From Acidimicrobiaceae bacterium (GTDB lineage Bacteria > Actinomycetota > Acidimicrobiia > Acidimicrobiales > Aldehydirespiratoraceae), in the NCBI GenBank assembly GCA_009842325.1, contig VYFQ01000024.1, forward strand, positions 1 to 64,000: 64,000 bases of DNA, in the 5' to 3' direction. Made by a program: the position numbers and the translations under genes. Shown here piece after piece: positions 44,012 to 51,396 of this stretch. Every line of letters starts with the position of its first letter. Position 1 is the stretch's first letter. Below the pieces are notes generated by a model. That model had not been told where the DNA came from. It saw only the letters and a list, made by a program, of their open reading frames with translations, and ran no database searches.

Positions 44012-44968
44012 GTGACCGCGCCCGGGAACCCGCAGCCGCTGGGGGGAAACGAGATGCCTCGCTTCGCGGGGATAGCGACCTTCATGCGGCTGCCCGGGCG
44101 CTCACATCCGATGGAGCTCGACGCGGCCATCGTGGGAGTACCGTTCGACATCGGCACCTCCAACCGGCCCGGCGCACGCTTCGGGCCCCGGGGCATCCGC
44201 GACGAGTCGGTGCTGATCCGCCCCTACAACATGGCCACCCGGGCCGCACCCTTCGACAGCCTGCGCATCGACGACACCGGAGACGTGGCCACCAACCCCT
44301 ACAACTTGCTGGACTCGGTCGCCCGCATCGAAGCTCACTTCACCGAGTTGCTGTCCCACGATGTGATCACCGTGGCCCTCGGCGGCGACCACACCGTCGT
44401 GCTGCCCATCCTGCGGGCCATGCGGGCCCGCCACGGACCGGTCGGGCTGGTGCATGTCGACGCCCACACCGACATCAACGACGAGATGTTCGGCGAGCGC
44501 ATCGCCCACGGCACCCCGTTCCGCCGGGCGGTGGAGGAGGGCCTGCTCGACTGCTCACGGGTGGTCCAGATCGGTATGCGGGCCACCGGCTACGCGGCCG
44601 AAGACTTCGACTGGTCGCGCCAGCAGGGCTTCCGGGTAGTGCAGGTCGAGGACTGCTGGTACCGCTCGCTGGCCCCGCTGATGGACGAGGTGCGCGACCA
44701 GGTCGGCGGCGGACCGGTGTACCTGAGCTTCGACATCGACGGGCTGGACCCGTCATTCGCTCCCGGCACCGGCACCCCCGAGATTGGCGGCCTCACCACG
44801 TCCCAGGCCTTGGAGATCATCCGCGGCTGCCGGGGTCTGGACCTGGTCGGCTGTGACATGGTGGAGGTGGCGCCCATCTACGACACCTCGGGAATGACCG
44901 CCCACACTGCCGCTGATCTCGTCTACGAGATGCTGTGCGTTCTTCCCGGCGTGGAGTACCGCACCTGA
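44012..44968 (+). CDS. Agmatinase/ureohydrolase-family protein
   Basis: A dimanganese ureohydrolase of 318 residues that releases urea from agmatine, guanidinobutyrate or a related guanidine. Metal ligands lie in LGGDHTVVLP, HVDAHTDINDE and SFDIDGLDPSFAPGTGTPE. Length and C-terminus fit the SpeB/Gbh group, and the exact guanidine is not decidable from sequence. The GTG start is 10 nt after the patB stop, with a TAGGGT hexamer that incorporates that stop. It precedes a NicX-like gene. Confidence 0.83.
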   Translation: MTAPGNPQPLGGNEMPRFAGIATFMRLPGRSHPMELDAAIVGVPFDIGTSNRPGARFGPRGIRDESVLIRPYNMATRAAPFDSLRIDDTGDVATNPYNLLDSVARIEAHFTELLSHDVITVALGGDHTVVLPILRAMRARHGPVGLVHVDAHTDINDEMFGERIAHGTPFRRAVEEGLLDCSRVVQIGMRATGYAAEDFDWSRQQGFRVVQVEDCWYRSLAPLMDEVRDQVGGGPVYLSFDIDGLDPSFAPGTGTPEIGGLTTSQALEIIRGCRGLDLVGCDMVEVAPIYDTSGMTAHTAADLVYEMLCVLPGVEYRT

Positions 44969-44989
44969 GCGGTCGGTGAAGGGATCAGG

Positions 44990-46027
44990 ATGCTCGTCGA
45001 GCAGGTCGAGGGCAAGTGGATCGAGGCGTTCGCGGAGACGTTCCGGCTCTGCGGGGTGACCGAGGGCGAGGCCGCCGCGGTGCTGTCGGAGTCCCAGAGC
45101 CGCCCGGTCAACGTGCAGCTCGCCGACTTGGCGCTGCAGCGACTCGGGGCGCGGGTCTTCCACTTGCGCCTGACTACACCGCGCCAGAAGGTGGCGGTGC
45201 CTGTTCGCTCCACCGGAGCCTCCGACGCCATCGGCGGCCTCGAGCCGGCCGTGGCCGCGCTGACCGGGTCGTCCTTCGTGGCCGACTGCACCGTGGAGGG
45301 TCTGCTTCATGCCCCCGAACTGGGGGCGATCCTCGACGGCGGGGCCCGGATCCTGATGGTGTCCAACGAGCATCCCGAGATCCTGGAGCGGCTGCTGCCC
45401 GATCCCGCGCTGAAGAGTCGGGTGCAACTGGGAGCGGCCATGCTGGAGCAGGCCGATGAGATGAGGGTCACGTCTGCGGCGGGCACCGACTTGACCATCG
45501 ACGTGTCACACGCCCCAGCCGCCGGGAGCTGGGGGTGCACCGACGGTCCGGGCACCATCGCCCACTGGCCCGGCGGGCTGTGCCTGTGCTTCCCCGCCGC
45601 AGGAACGGTCAACGGGACGCTGGTGCTCGACGCGGGCGACGTGAACCTCACCTTCAAGCGCTACCTAGAGTCGCCGGTGCGGATGAGCATCACCGACGAC
45701 TACATCACCGACATCGCCGGGGACGGCGTCGACGCCGCGCTCACCACCAGCTACCTGGCCGCCTGGGACGACCCCGACGCCTACGCCGTCTCCCACGTCG
45801 GGTGGGGCATGAACCCCGCAGCCCGCTGGGACGCGATGACGATGTACGACCGCACCCAGTTCAACGGCACCGAGCTGCGGGCCTTCGCCGGCAACTTCCT
45901 GTACTCCACCGGAGCCAACGAAACCGCTGGACGCCACACCCTGGGCCATTTCGACCTGCCCATGCGCAACTGCACGGTGACCCTGGACGGCACGCCGGTG
46001 GTGTTGGCCGGCACCGTCGTGTTCTGA
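44990..46027 (+). CDS. NicX-like (2,5-dihydroxypyridine 5,6-dioxygenase / M29-fold) protein
   Basis: A 345-residue protein of the family that links aminopeptidase T-like M29 peptidases with the non-haem iron dioxygenase NicX of nicotinate catabolism. Conserved terminal motifs are HVGWGMNPAARWD, GANETAGRHTLGHFDLPMRNCTV and the preceding ITDDYITDIAGDG. The NicX-type ring cleavage is a homology inference; no hydroxylase or maleamate genes for a full nicotinate pathway are nearby. It is co-directional with agmatinase and followed by a palindromic element. Confidence 0.65.
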   Translation: MLVEQVEGKWIEAFAETFRLCGVTEGEAAAVLSESQSRPVNVQLADLALQRLGARVFHLRLTTPRQKVAVPVRSTGASDAIGGLEPAVAALTGSSFVADCTVEGLLHAPELGAILDGGARILMVSNEHPEILERLLPDPALKSRVQLGAAMLEQADEMRVTSAAGTDLTIDVSHAPAAGSWGCTDGPGTIAHWPGGLCLCFPAAGTVNGTLVLDAGDVNLTFKRYLESPVRMSITDDYITDIAGDGVDAALTTSYLAAWDDPDAYAVSHVGWGMNPAARWDAMTMYDRTQFNGTELRAFAGNFLYSTGANETAGRHTLGHFDLPMRNCTVTLDGTPVVLAGTVVF

Positions 46028-46042
46028 GCCCCTCTCCCAGCC

Positions 46043-46090
46043 GAATTGGCAGCAGAACACCCCCTATAGGGGTCATAACGCTGCCAATTC
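46043..46090. repeat. Palindromic extragenic element, copy 4
   Basis: Arms GAATTGGCAGC (46043-46053) and GCTGCCAATTC (46080-46090) enclose 26 nt with a central CCCCTATAGGGG (46061-46072). It begins 16 nt after the NicX-like stop and ends 84 nt before the aminotransferase. Confidence 0.85.
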
Positions 46091-46174
46091 TCGGACCGGA
46101 CCGTGAAGCTGACCTTCCGGGGTGCCGTAGGCTGAGCCGGCTGCCTCACCGTCGCGACCTCAGGAGCCTGTCCC

Positions 46175-47392
46175 ATGGGTAATCACGCTCTGCTCCATCC
46201 CTTCGCCCCTCCGGCCAAGCCGGAGTCCGAGATGATCAACATCGTGCGGGCGGAGGGCTCCACCCTCTACGACGATCAGGGGAACTCATACATCGACGGT
46301 CTGGCCAGCCTTTGGTACTGCCAGATCGGCCATTCCCGACCGGAGATGGCCGACGCGGTGGCCGAGCAGATGCGCGAACTCGCCGCCTACAACACCTTCG
46401 ACCCGTTCACCAACCCGCCCGCGGCCCGAGCGGCCGAGATGGTCGCAGAACGCTCACCTCTGACCGACGGGCGGGTGTTCTTCGGTTGCACCGGGTCGGA
46501 CGCGGTGGACACCGCGCTCAAGCTGGCCCGCCTCTTTGCCCAGCGGACCAGCGGACGAGAGCGCCAGGTGGTGATACGGCGCACCAACGGCTACCACGGC
46601 ACCAACTTCGGGGGCACCTCGGCCCAGGGCATCGAACCCAACCGCGAGGGATGGGGCGATCTGGTCCCCCACTTCATCGAGGTCCCCAACGACGACATCG
46701 AGGTGATGGCTACCGCGTTCGCCGAGCACGGCGAGCGGGTGGCCGCGGTCATCACGGAGCCGGTGCAGGGCGCGGGCGGCGTGTTCCCGCCGCCGGAGGG
46801 CTACCTCGCCGGGGTCCGCCGGCTGTGCGACCAGCACGGCGCCCTGCTGATCCTCGACGAAGTGATCTGCGGATTCGGCCGCACCGGCGAGTGGTTCGGT
46901 GCCCAGACGTTCGGCGTGACCCCCGACATGATGACCTTCGCCAAGGGCGTGACCTCCGGCTACCTGCCCCTCAGCGGCGTGATCGTGAGCCGCCGGGTGT
47001 GCGAGAACCTCGAGGAGCCCGGCTTCCTGCTGCGCACCGGCTACACCTACTCGGGCCATCCCACCGTGGCCGCGGCCGCGGTCAAGAACCTGGAGATCAT
47101 CACCGAGGAGGGTCTCGTGGACCGGGCCCGCCATGTGGGGGCCAAGCTGACCGAGGGGCTCGCGGCGCTGGCCGCCGACGGGCTCATCGCGTCGTACCGC
47201 GGCGAGGGCGCGGTACAGGCCGCGGTGCTGGACCGCCCGTCGATGGAAGTGCGCAACGACATGCTGCGACGAGGGGTGATCGCGCGGCCCATCAACGACG
47301 TGCTGGCCCTCTGTCCGCCGCTGGTGATCACCGACGACGAGATCGGCCGGATAATCGACACCATGGCCGAGTCGCTCCGGGCAGTCCCCTAG
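46175..47392 (+). CDS. Class III (omega-amino acid) aminotransferase
   Basis: A PLP aminotransferase of 405 residues acting on a terminal amine such as beta-alanine, GABA or putrescine with pyruvate or 2-oxoglutarate. Landmarks are GLASLWYCQIGH, TGSDAVDTALKLAR, ITEPVQGAGGVFPP, LDEVICGFGRTG and PLP-lysine Lys257 in FAKGVTSGYLPLSG. It could supply the missing transamination step between beta-alanine and mmsA, or act with the agmatinase-like gene. An HsaA-like oxidoreductase follows after 10 nt. Confidence 0.85.
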   Translation: MGNHALLHPFAPPAKPESEMINIVRAEGSTLYDDQGNSYIDGLASLWYCQIGHSRPEMADAVAEQMRELAAYNTFDPFTNPPAARAAEMVAERSPLTDGRVFFGCTGSDAVDTALKLARLFAQRTSGRERQVVIRRTNGYHGTNFGGTSAQGIEPNREGWGDLVPHFIEVPNDDIEVMATAFAEHGERVAAVITEPVQGAGGVFPPPEGYLAGVRRLCDQHGALLILDEVICGFGRTGEWFGAQTFGVTPDMMTFAKGVTSGYLPLSGVIVSRRVCENLEEPGFLLRTGYTYSGHPTVAAAAVKNLEIITEEGLVDRARHVGAKLTEGLAALAADGLIASYRGEGAVQAAVLDRPSMEVRNDMLRRGVIARPINDVLALCPPLVITDDEIGRIIDTMAESLRAVP

Positions 47393-47402
47393 GACCGAGC
47401 GG

Positions 47403-48545
47403 ATGGGATCCGAACTGCTGGAACGGGCCCGTGAACTGCGCCCGGCGGTCGATGCCGCCGGCGCGGCGGCCGCGGAGAGCGGCGCGACCGCTCTGCCGCA
47501 GGAGTTGGTGAGCGCCTGCTTCGAGGCGGGCCTGTACGGCGCCTTGTCGCCGCGTGCCGTGGGCGGTGCCGAACTGTCCATCGATGACTGCCTGGACGTG
47601 TTCGCCGAGGTGGCCTACGGCGATGGCTCCGTCGGCTGGTCCCTCATGGCCGGAGCCACCGCCGCCTGCTTCTTCGGTGCCTACTGCCCCGACAGCTTCA
47701 CCGACGAGATGTTCGCCGGAGGTGTCGTCCCGGTGGTGGCCGGCCAGTTCGCGCCCAACGGCACCGCGGTGCCCAACGGCGACATGTACCGGCTCACCGG
47801 CAAGTACAGCTTCGGGTCGGGTGTTGCCCATGCCGATTGGGTGGGCGGGGGCGCCTTCACGACCCCGCCCGAGGGCGAGCAGGCCGAGTTCCGCCTGATG
47901 ATGATGCCCCGCTCCGAGGTGGAGTTGCTCGGCAACTGGGACGTGCTGGGGCTGCGGGCCACCTCGTCCTACGACTACAGCATCGACGCTGACGTCCCCG
48001 CTCACGCCACCTTCGAGTTCTTCTCCCCCACCCGCTACCGGGGCGGCCCCATGTACGACCTCGGGGTGATCATCCTCACCGAGATCGGTCACATGGGCTG
48101 GACCATCGGACTCGTCCGGAGAGCCATCGACGAGGCGGTGGCCATCGCCAAGGTCCGGGCCCGCATGGCCGCGCCGTCGGTCATCGCCGAGGATCCCCGC
48201 TTCCGCTACGAGTTCGCCATGGGGGTGTCGCGCTTCGAGGCAGCCGAGACTTGGTGCCGCCAGGCATTCCGGACGGCCGAACAGGCCGCCGAGGCCGGCT
48301 CGGGCCGCGACCCCGCTCTGGCCACCAACATCAAGCAGTCGGCCACGCTGCTCACCCAGGAGGGCCTGGCCCTGATCCGCAGCCTCTACGAGTGGTGCGG
48401 CACCGAGGCGCTGCGCGACGGCCCGCTGCAGCGCTGCTTCCGCGACATGCACGCCGGCAGCCAGCACGTGCTGGTCGGAGACCGCAACCCCCACGAGTTC
48501 GCCGACCTCCGCCTATCCGACCCCGACCCTCCTAGGACCCGCTAG
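47403..48545 (+). CDS. Acyl-CoA dehydrogenase-fold flavin oxidoreductase (HsaA-like)
   Basis: A 380-residue flavin protein of the acyl-CoA-dehydrogenase fold, C-terminal-domain-2 type. This group includes flavin-dependent monooxygenases such as HsaA and the dibenzothiophene and nitroalkane enzymes. Motifs are AEVAYGDGSVGWSLMAGAT, YRLTGKYSFGSGVAHADW and GNWDVLGLRATSSYDY. The lack of an evident acyl-CoA catalytic Glu makes hydroxylase or C-N-oxidising activity as likely as dehydrogenation. It is probably in one operon with the aminotransferase. The stop shares CTAG with the convergent gene. Confidence 0.72.
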   Translation: MGSELLERARELRPAVDAAGAAAAESGATALPQELVSACFEAGLYGALSPRAVGGAELSIDDCLDVFAEVAYGDGSVGWSLMAGATAACFFGAYCPDSFTDEMFAGGVVPVVAGQFAPNGTAVPNGDMYRLTGKYSFGSGVAHADWVGGGAFTTPPEGEQAEFRLMMMPRSEVELLGNWDVLGLRATSSYDYSIDADVPAHATFEFFSPTRYRGGPMYDLGVIILTEIGHMGWTIGLVRRAIDEAVAIAKVRARMAAPSVIAEDPRFRYEFAMGVSRFEAAETWCRQAFRTAEQAAEAGSGRDPALATNIKQSATLLTQEGLALIRSLYEWCGTEALRDGPLQRCFRDMHAGSQHVLVGDRNPHEFADLRLSDPDPPRTR

Positions 48546-49195
48546 CCCTTGCGGTCCTTCATCAGGGCTATGTCCTGGGGTGGGACTCCGGTTATCCAGA
48601 TGCCCTCTAGGCGCTCGACGTAGCGCACGAAGCGGTACTTGTCCTCGATGCCGTCGGTGCGGCGGGGCCGAACGTGGGAGTGGCCAGGCCGGGTGCGCAC
48701 GTTGATGAAGCTGCACACGTTGCGGGAGAAGGCCAACTCGATCTCGGCGTCGAGTTCGTCCTCGGCGGTGACGTCCACGGTGTAGGGCACCCCACATCCC
48801 GCCGCGATGGCGGCGAGATTCACATGGCCGGCCGTCGCCGTGGGCCGCCGGCCCTGGCGGCTCCAGCCGATCGACTCATAAACACCGTTGTCCACCACGA
48901 ACACCACCAGGTTGTCGGGCTGCTGCTCCCCCATGGCCACCAGTTGGCCCAGTTCCATCAGCACCGACCCGTCGCCGTCGAGGCACACGATCCTGCGGTG
49001 GGGCAGGGCCAGCGCCAGGCCCACCGCCATGCCGATCACGTCGCCCATCTGGCCGAGGTGAGCGGTCCGGTGGTGCTCCTCCGTGTGGTGGGCCCACTCG
49101 AAGGACACTGCCCCGATGTAGGTGGACATCACAAGGCAGTCCTCGGGCAGCCGGTTGGCCAGCCGGCCAAGCCATTCGTAGCGGTCCAGGGCCAC
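48542..49195 (-). CDS. TPP-binding subunit, sulfopyruvate/phosphonopyruvate decarboxylase-like (beta)
   Basis: A 217-residue half-enzyme with the thiamine pyrophosphate and Mg motif GDGSVLMELGQLVAMGEQQPDNLVVFVVDN. It resembles ComE and the C-terminal half of phosphonopyruvate decarboxylase. With the alpha half upstream (3-nt gap) it would decarboxylate a 2-oxo acid to an aldehyde. The C-terminus (about 170-217) is longer than in ComE. It is the last gene of the molybdoenzyme operon. The substrate is not known; sulfopyruvate is only the name-giving relative. Confidence 0.78.
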   Translation of the reverse strand: MALDRYEWLGRLANRLPEDCLVMSTYIGAVSFEWAHHTEEHHRTAHLGQMGDVIGMAVGLALALPHRRIVCLDGDGSVLMELGQLVAMGEQQPDNLVVFVVDNGVYESIGWSRQGRRPTATAGHVNLAAIAAGCGVPYTVDVTAEDELDAEIELAFSRNVCSFINVRTRPGHSHVRPRRTDGIEDKYRFVRYVERLEGIWITGVPPQDIALMKDRKG

Positions 49196-49198
49196 CCC

Positions 49199-49711
49199 TC
49201 AGTCCTCCCACACGCAGTCGCCGGAGACGAGCACGGCCGCGGGATGGAGCTGGGCCTCGGAGATCCGCTTGGCCCGCACGATCGACTTGGCCAGATCCTC
49301 CACATGGCGCACGATCAGGTACTTGATCCTCAGCGCGTCCAGCAGAGGCTCGGCCACGATCCCGTGAGGGATCCCCCAGTGCTCGGTCTCGCCCACGTCG
49401 CCCCGGTACGAGCACAGCAGCGTGACCGGCACACCGGTGCCCAGCGAGATGCGGGCGATGTACTCCGAGGCCACCCGCAGCCCGCTGTTCTCCATGATCA
49501 GGGCAGGCTTCTTGCCCCCGAGCCACGCCCCGGCGCAGATCGAGAACCCGACGCCCTCGTTGCACACCGGCACATAGCGGATGTCCGGGTCGAGCTCCAC
49601 CCGCTCGTGCAGCGGCCGCTGCCAGCCGTCGGGCAGCCCAGAGACGAAGTCGATGCCTGCGGCCCGCAGCCCCTCGTGGGCGGCGTCGAGGGCGGCGTCG
49701 GTCATGGCCAC
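49199..49711 (-). CDS. TPP enzyme pyrimidine-binding subunit, sulfopyruvate decarboxylase-like (alpha)
   Basis: A 170-residue ComD-like half carrying the PYR-domain glutamate region (VPVCNEGVGFSICAGAWLGG) and MENSGLRVASEYIARISLGTGVPVTLLCSYRGD. It pairs with the beta half downstream. GTG 49711 is preferred because GGAGGGT ends 6 nt before it; ATG 49705 is an alternative. It lies 15 nt after the NrfD-like gene, so decarboxylase and membrane oxidoreductase subunits are on one transcript. Confidence 0.78.
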   Translation of the reverse strand: MAMTDAALDAAHEGLRAAGIDFVSGLPDGWQRPLHERVELDPDIRYVPVCNEGVGFSICAGAWLGGKKPALIMENSGLRVASEYIARISLGTGVPVTLLCSYRGDVGETEHWGIPHGIVAEPLLDALRIKYLIVRHVEDLAKSIVRAKRISEAQLHPAAVLVSGDCVWED

Positions 49712-49726
49712 GGCGTCACCCTCCGG

Positions 49727-50734
49727 CTACGGGGCGGCCATCCGGGGGCCGCTGACCGACGGGATGTGAACCGGTGGGAAGATCCCCACCCGCAGCGTGA
49801 GCAGCCTCAGCCAGAAACCGCCCGGCACAAGCAGCACACAGCAGATCACGGCCAGCGCATCACGGGCGCCGGACACGCCGACGACGGCACCGGCGAATGC
49901 GAGAACCGCCGGAGCGACCGTCCCGCTCGCGAAGACGCCCCACACGAACATCGAGCGGTACTGGCCCCGCAGCAGTCGATCCAGGCTCTCCTTCTTGCCG
50001 GGAGCATCGGTCCGGGCAAGCAGGTGTACGACCACCGCCACCGTCAAGGCTGCCGTCAGGAGACCCAGCAGCACCATCTGGCCGGCGGTCACGGGCTCGC
50101 CCGCGATCACCTCGATCAGCATCACCACCGCCACCGACATCGCGGCCGACGACAGCAGGAACTGAAGCGGCACCGCCGGCGAGTTCCAGTACGGGATGGC
50201 ACGGGGCCGGGCCAGGACCGCCCCCGCGTAGGTCATCACCACCACTGCGGCCACGCCGGCGATGATCTCCAGCGCGAGGCCGCCACCGTCGCCGCCGTGG
50301 GGATCCCATCCCAACCCGGAGAACGGCTCTGATCCGCCCAGGCTCAACGCGGGGAGTACCAGCAGACCGGCCATGACCAGGAAGATCAGGTCGGACCACG
50401 CCCCCCAGGAAATCCAGCTGGTGCGCACATTGACGAAGGCCCTCCAGGCCTGGAGGGGCCGGCCCAGGTCGGCGACCAGGATCGCCCCGCCGACCGCGAT
50501 CGCCAGGAAGCTGACGACATCGACGGTGGGGATCCCGAGCACGTAGCCGAGACCCTCGGTGAGGTTCAGGATCCGCCCGGCCAGGAACACTCCCCCGCCG
50601 ACTCCCATCAGCGTGAACCAGATGGCGTGGTTGATGTCCCACACCCTCTGGGTGCGGGCCTCCAGGTTGAACTGGTCCATGAACACGTTCTGGGGGCCGG
50701 CACCTCCCCCAGCCGTAGAACTGACCGCAGTCAT
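49727..50734 (-). CDS. nrfD: NrfD/PsrC-like membrane quinone subunit
   Basis: Integral membrane anchor of a complex iron-sulfur molybdoenzyme, exchanging electrons with the quinone pool. The 335 residues form about eight to nine helices. The first has the NrfD-type AIWFTLMGVGGGVFLAGRIL, the second carries DLGRPLQAWRAFVN, and the family's WISWGAWSD segment follows. It overlaps the ferredoxin gene by 4 nt and is followed by the TPP enzyme subunits. Confidence 0.85.
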   Translation of the reverse strand: MTAVSSTAGGGAGPQNVFMDQFNLEARTQRVWDINHAIWFTLMGVGGGVFLAGRILNLTEGLGYVLGIPTVDVVSFLAIAVGGAILVADLGRPLQAWRAFVNVRTSWISWGAWSDLIFLVMAGLLVLPALSLGGSEPFSGLGWDPHGGDGGGLALEIIAGVAAVVVMTYAGAVLARPRAIPYWNSPAVPLQFLLSSAAMSVAVVMLIEVIAGEPVTAGQMVLLGLLTAALTVAVVVHLLARTDAPGKKESLDRLLRGQYRSMFVWGVFASGTVAPAVLAFAGAVVGVSGARDALAVICCVLLVPGGFWLRLLTLRVGIFPPVHIPSVSGPRMAAP

Positions 50735-51396
50735 GGGAGCCCCACATACTGGGTGCTTGGCAGCGTCTTCGCGTCAGGTCTGAGCACTTCGCCGCCGCCG
50801 TGCCCGGCCAGGTACTGGCTCACGTTGCTGTCGGGGTCGTCGAGGTCGCCGAAGATCCGGCACTCGGCCGGGCAGGTGACCACGCATGCGGGCGTGGCCA
50901 GGGGATGCACCCCGACCTCGAGGCCGTTCTCGAGGCCGAAGTCGATCTTGTGGGCGCAGTAGGTGCACTTCGACACCGCGCCCCGTACGTGGCGTTGGTG
51001 CGCGTAGCGTTCCGGCACGCTGGGCACGGCCTCGGCGGGGGCGCCCTCCACGGCCACCGTGCCGCGGTCCTCGAAGAAGTGCAGCGCACCGTAGGGGCAG
51101 GCTGTCATGCAAGCCCGCGAGCCGATGCACACGTCCTCGTTTGCCATAACGATGCCGTCGTCGCGGCGCGTGAGCGCTCCCGACGGGCAGGCGGTCACGC
51201 AGGGGGCGTCCTCGCAGTGGTTGCACAGCACCGGCAGGTAGTTGAGAGTGGCGTCGGGGAACTCGCCCTCCTCCCACTCGATCACGGGCGCGTACCAGGC
51301 GTCGAGCGGCGACTGGTTCTCGGTCTTGCAGGCCACGGTGCAGGCCTGGCAGCCGACGCAGCGAGCCGCGTCGATCACCATGCCCCACCGGGTCAT
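50731..51396 (-). CDS. Four-cluster ferredoxin subunit (PsrB/DmsB-like) with one cysteine replaced
   Basis: Electron-transfer subunit of 221 residues. Cysteine sets are C13-16-19-23, C58-61-66-70, C90-S93-C96-C100 and C144-C147-C171-C175. In the third set the second ligand is Ser93 (CIGSRAC; codon TCG), where relatives have Cys, so this site may hold a [3Fe-4S] or a Ser-ligated cluster. It overlaps both neighbours by 4 nt (ATGA). Confidence 0.88.
   Translation of the reverse strand: MTRWGMVIDAARCVGCQACTVACKTENQSPLDAWYAPVIEWEEGEFPDATLNYLPVLCNHCEDAPCVTACPSGALTRRDDGIVMANEDVCIGSRACMTACPYGALHFFEDRGTVAVEGAPAEAVPSVPERYAHQRHVRGAVSKCTYCAHKIDFGLENGLEVGVHPLATPACVVTCPAECRIFGDLDDPDSNVSQYLAGHGGGEVLRPDAKTLPSTQYVGLP

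Noticed and set aside
48542..49711. Naming the TPP enzyme comD/comE for coenzyme M synthesis
   Set aside because: No other coenzyme M gene is present, and the partners are respiratory molybdoenzyme subunits. Only family resemblance is claimed.
48674..50332. 552-residue plus-strand frame opposite the TPP-enzyme and NrfD genes
   Set aside because: It runs antisense to three recognisable genes and shows no conserved motif.
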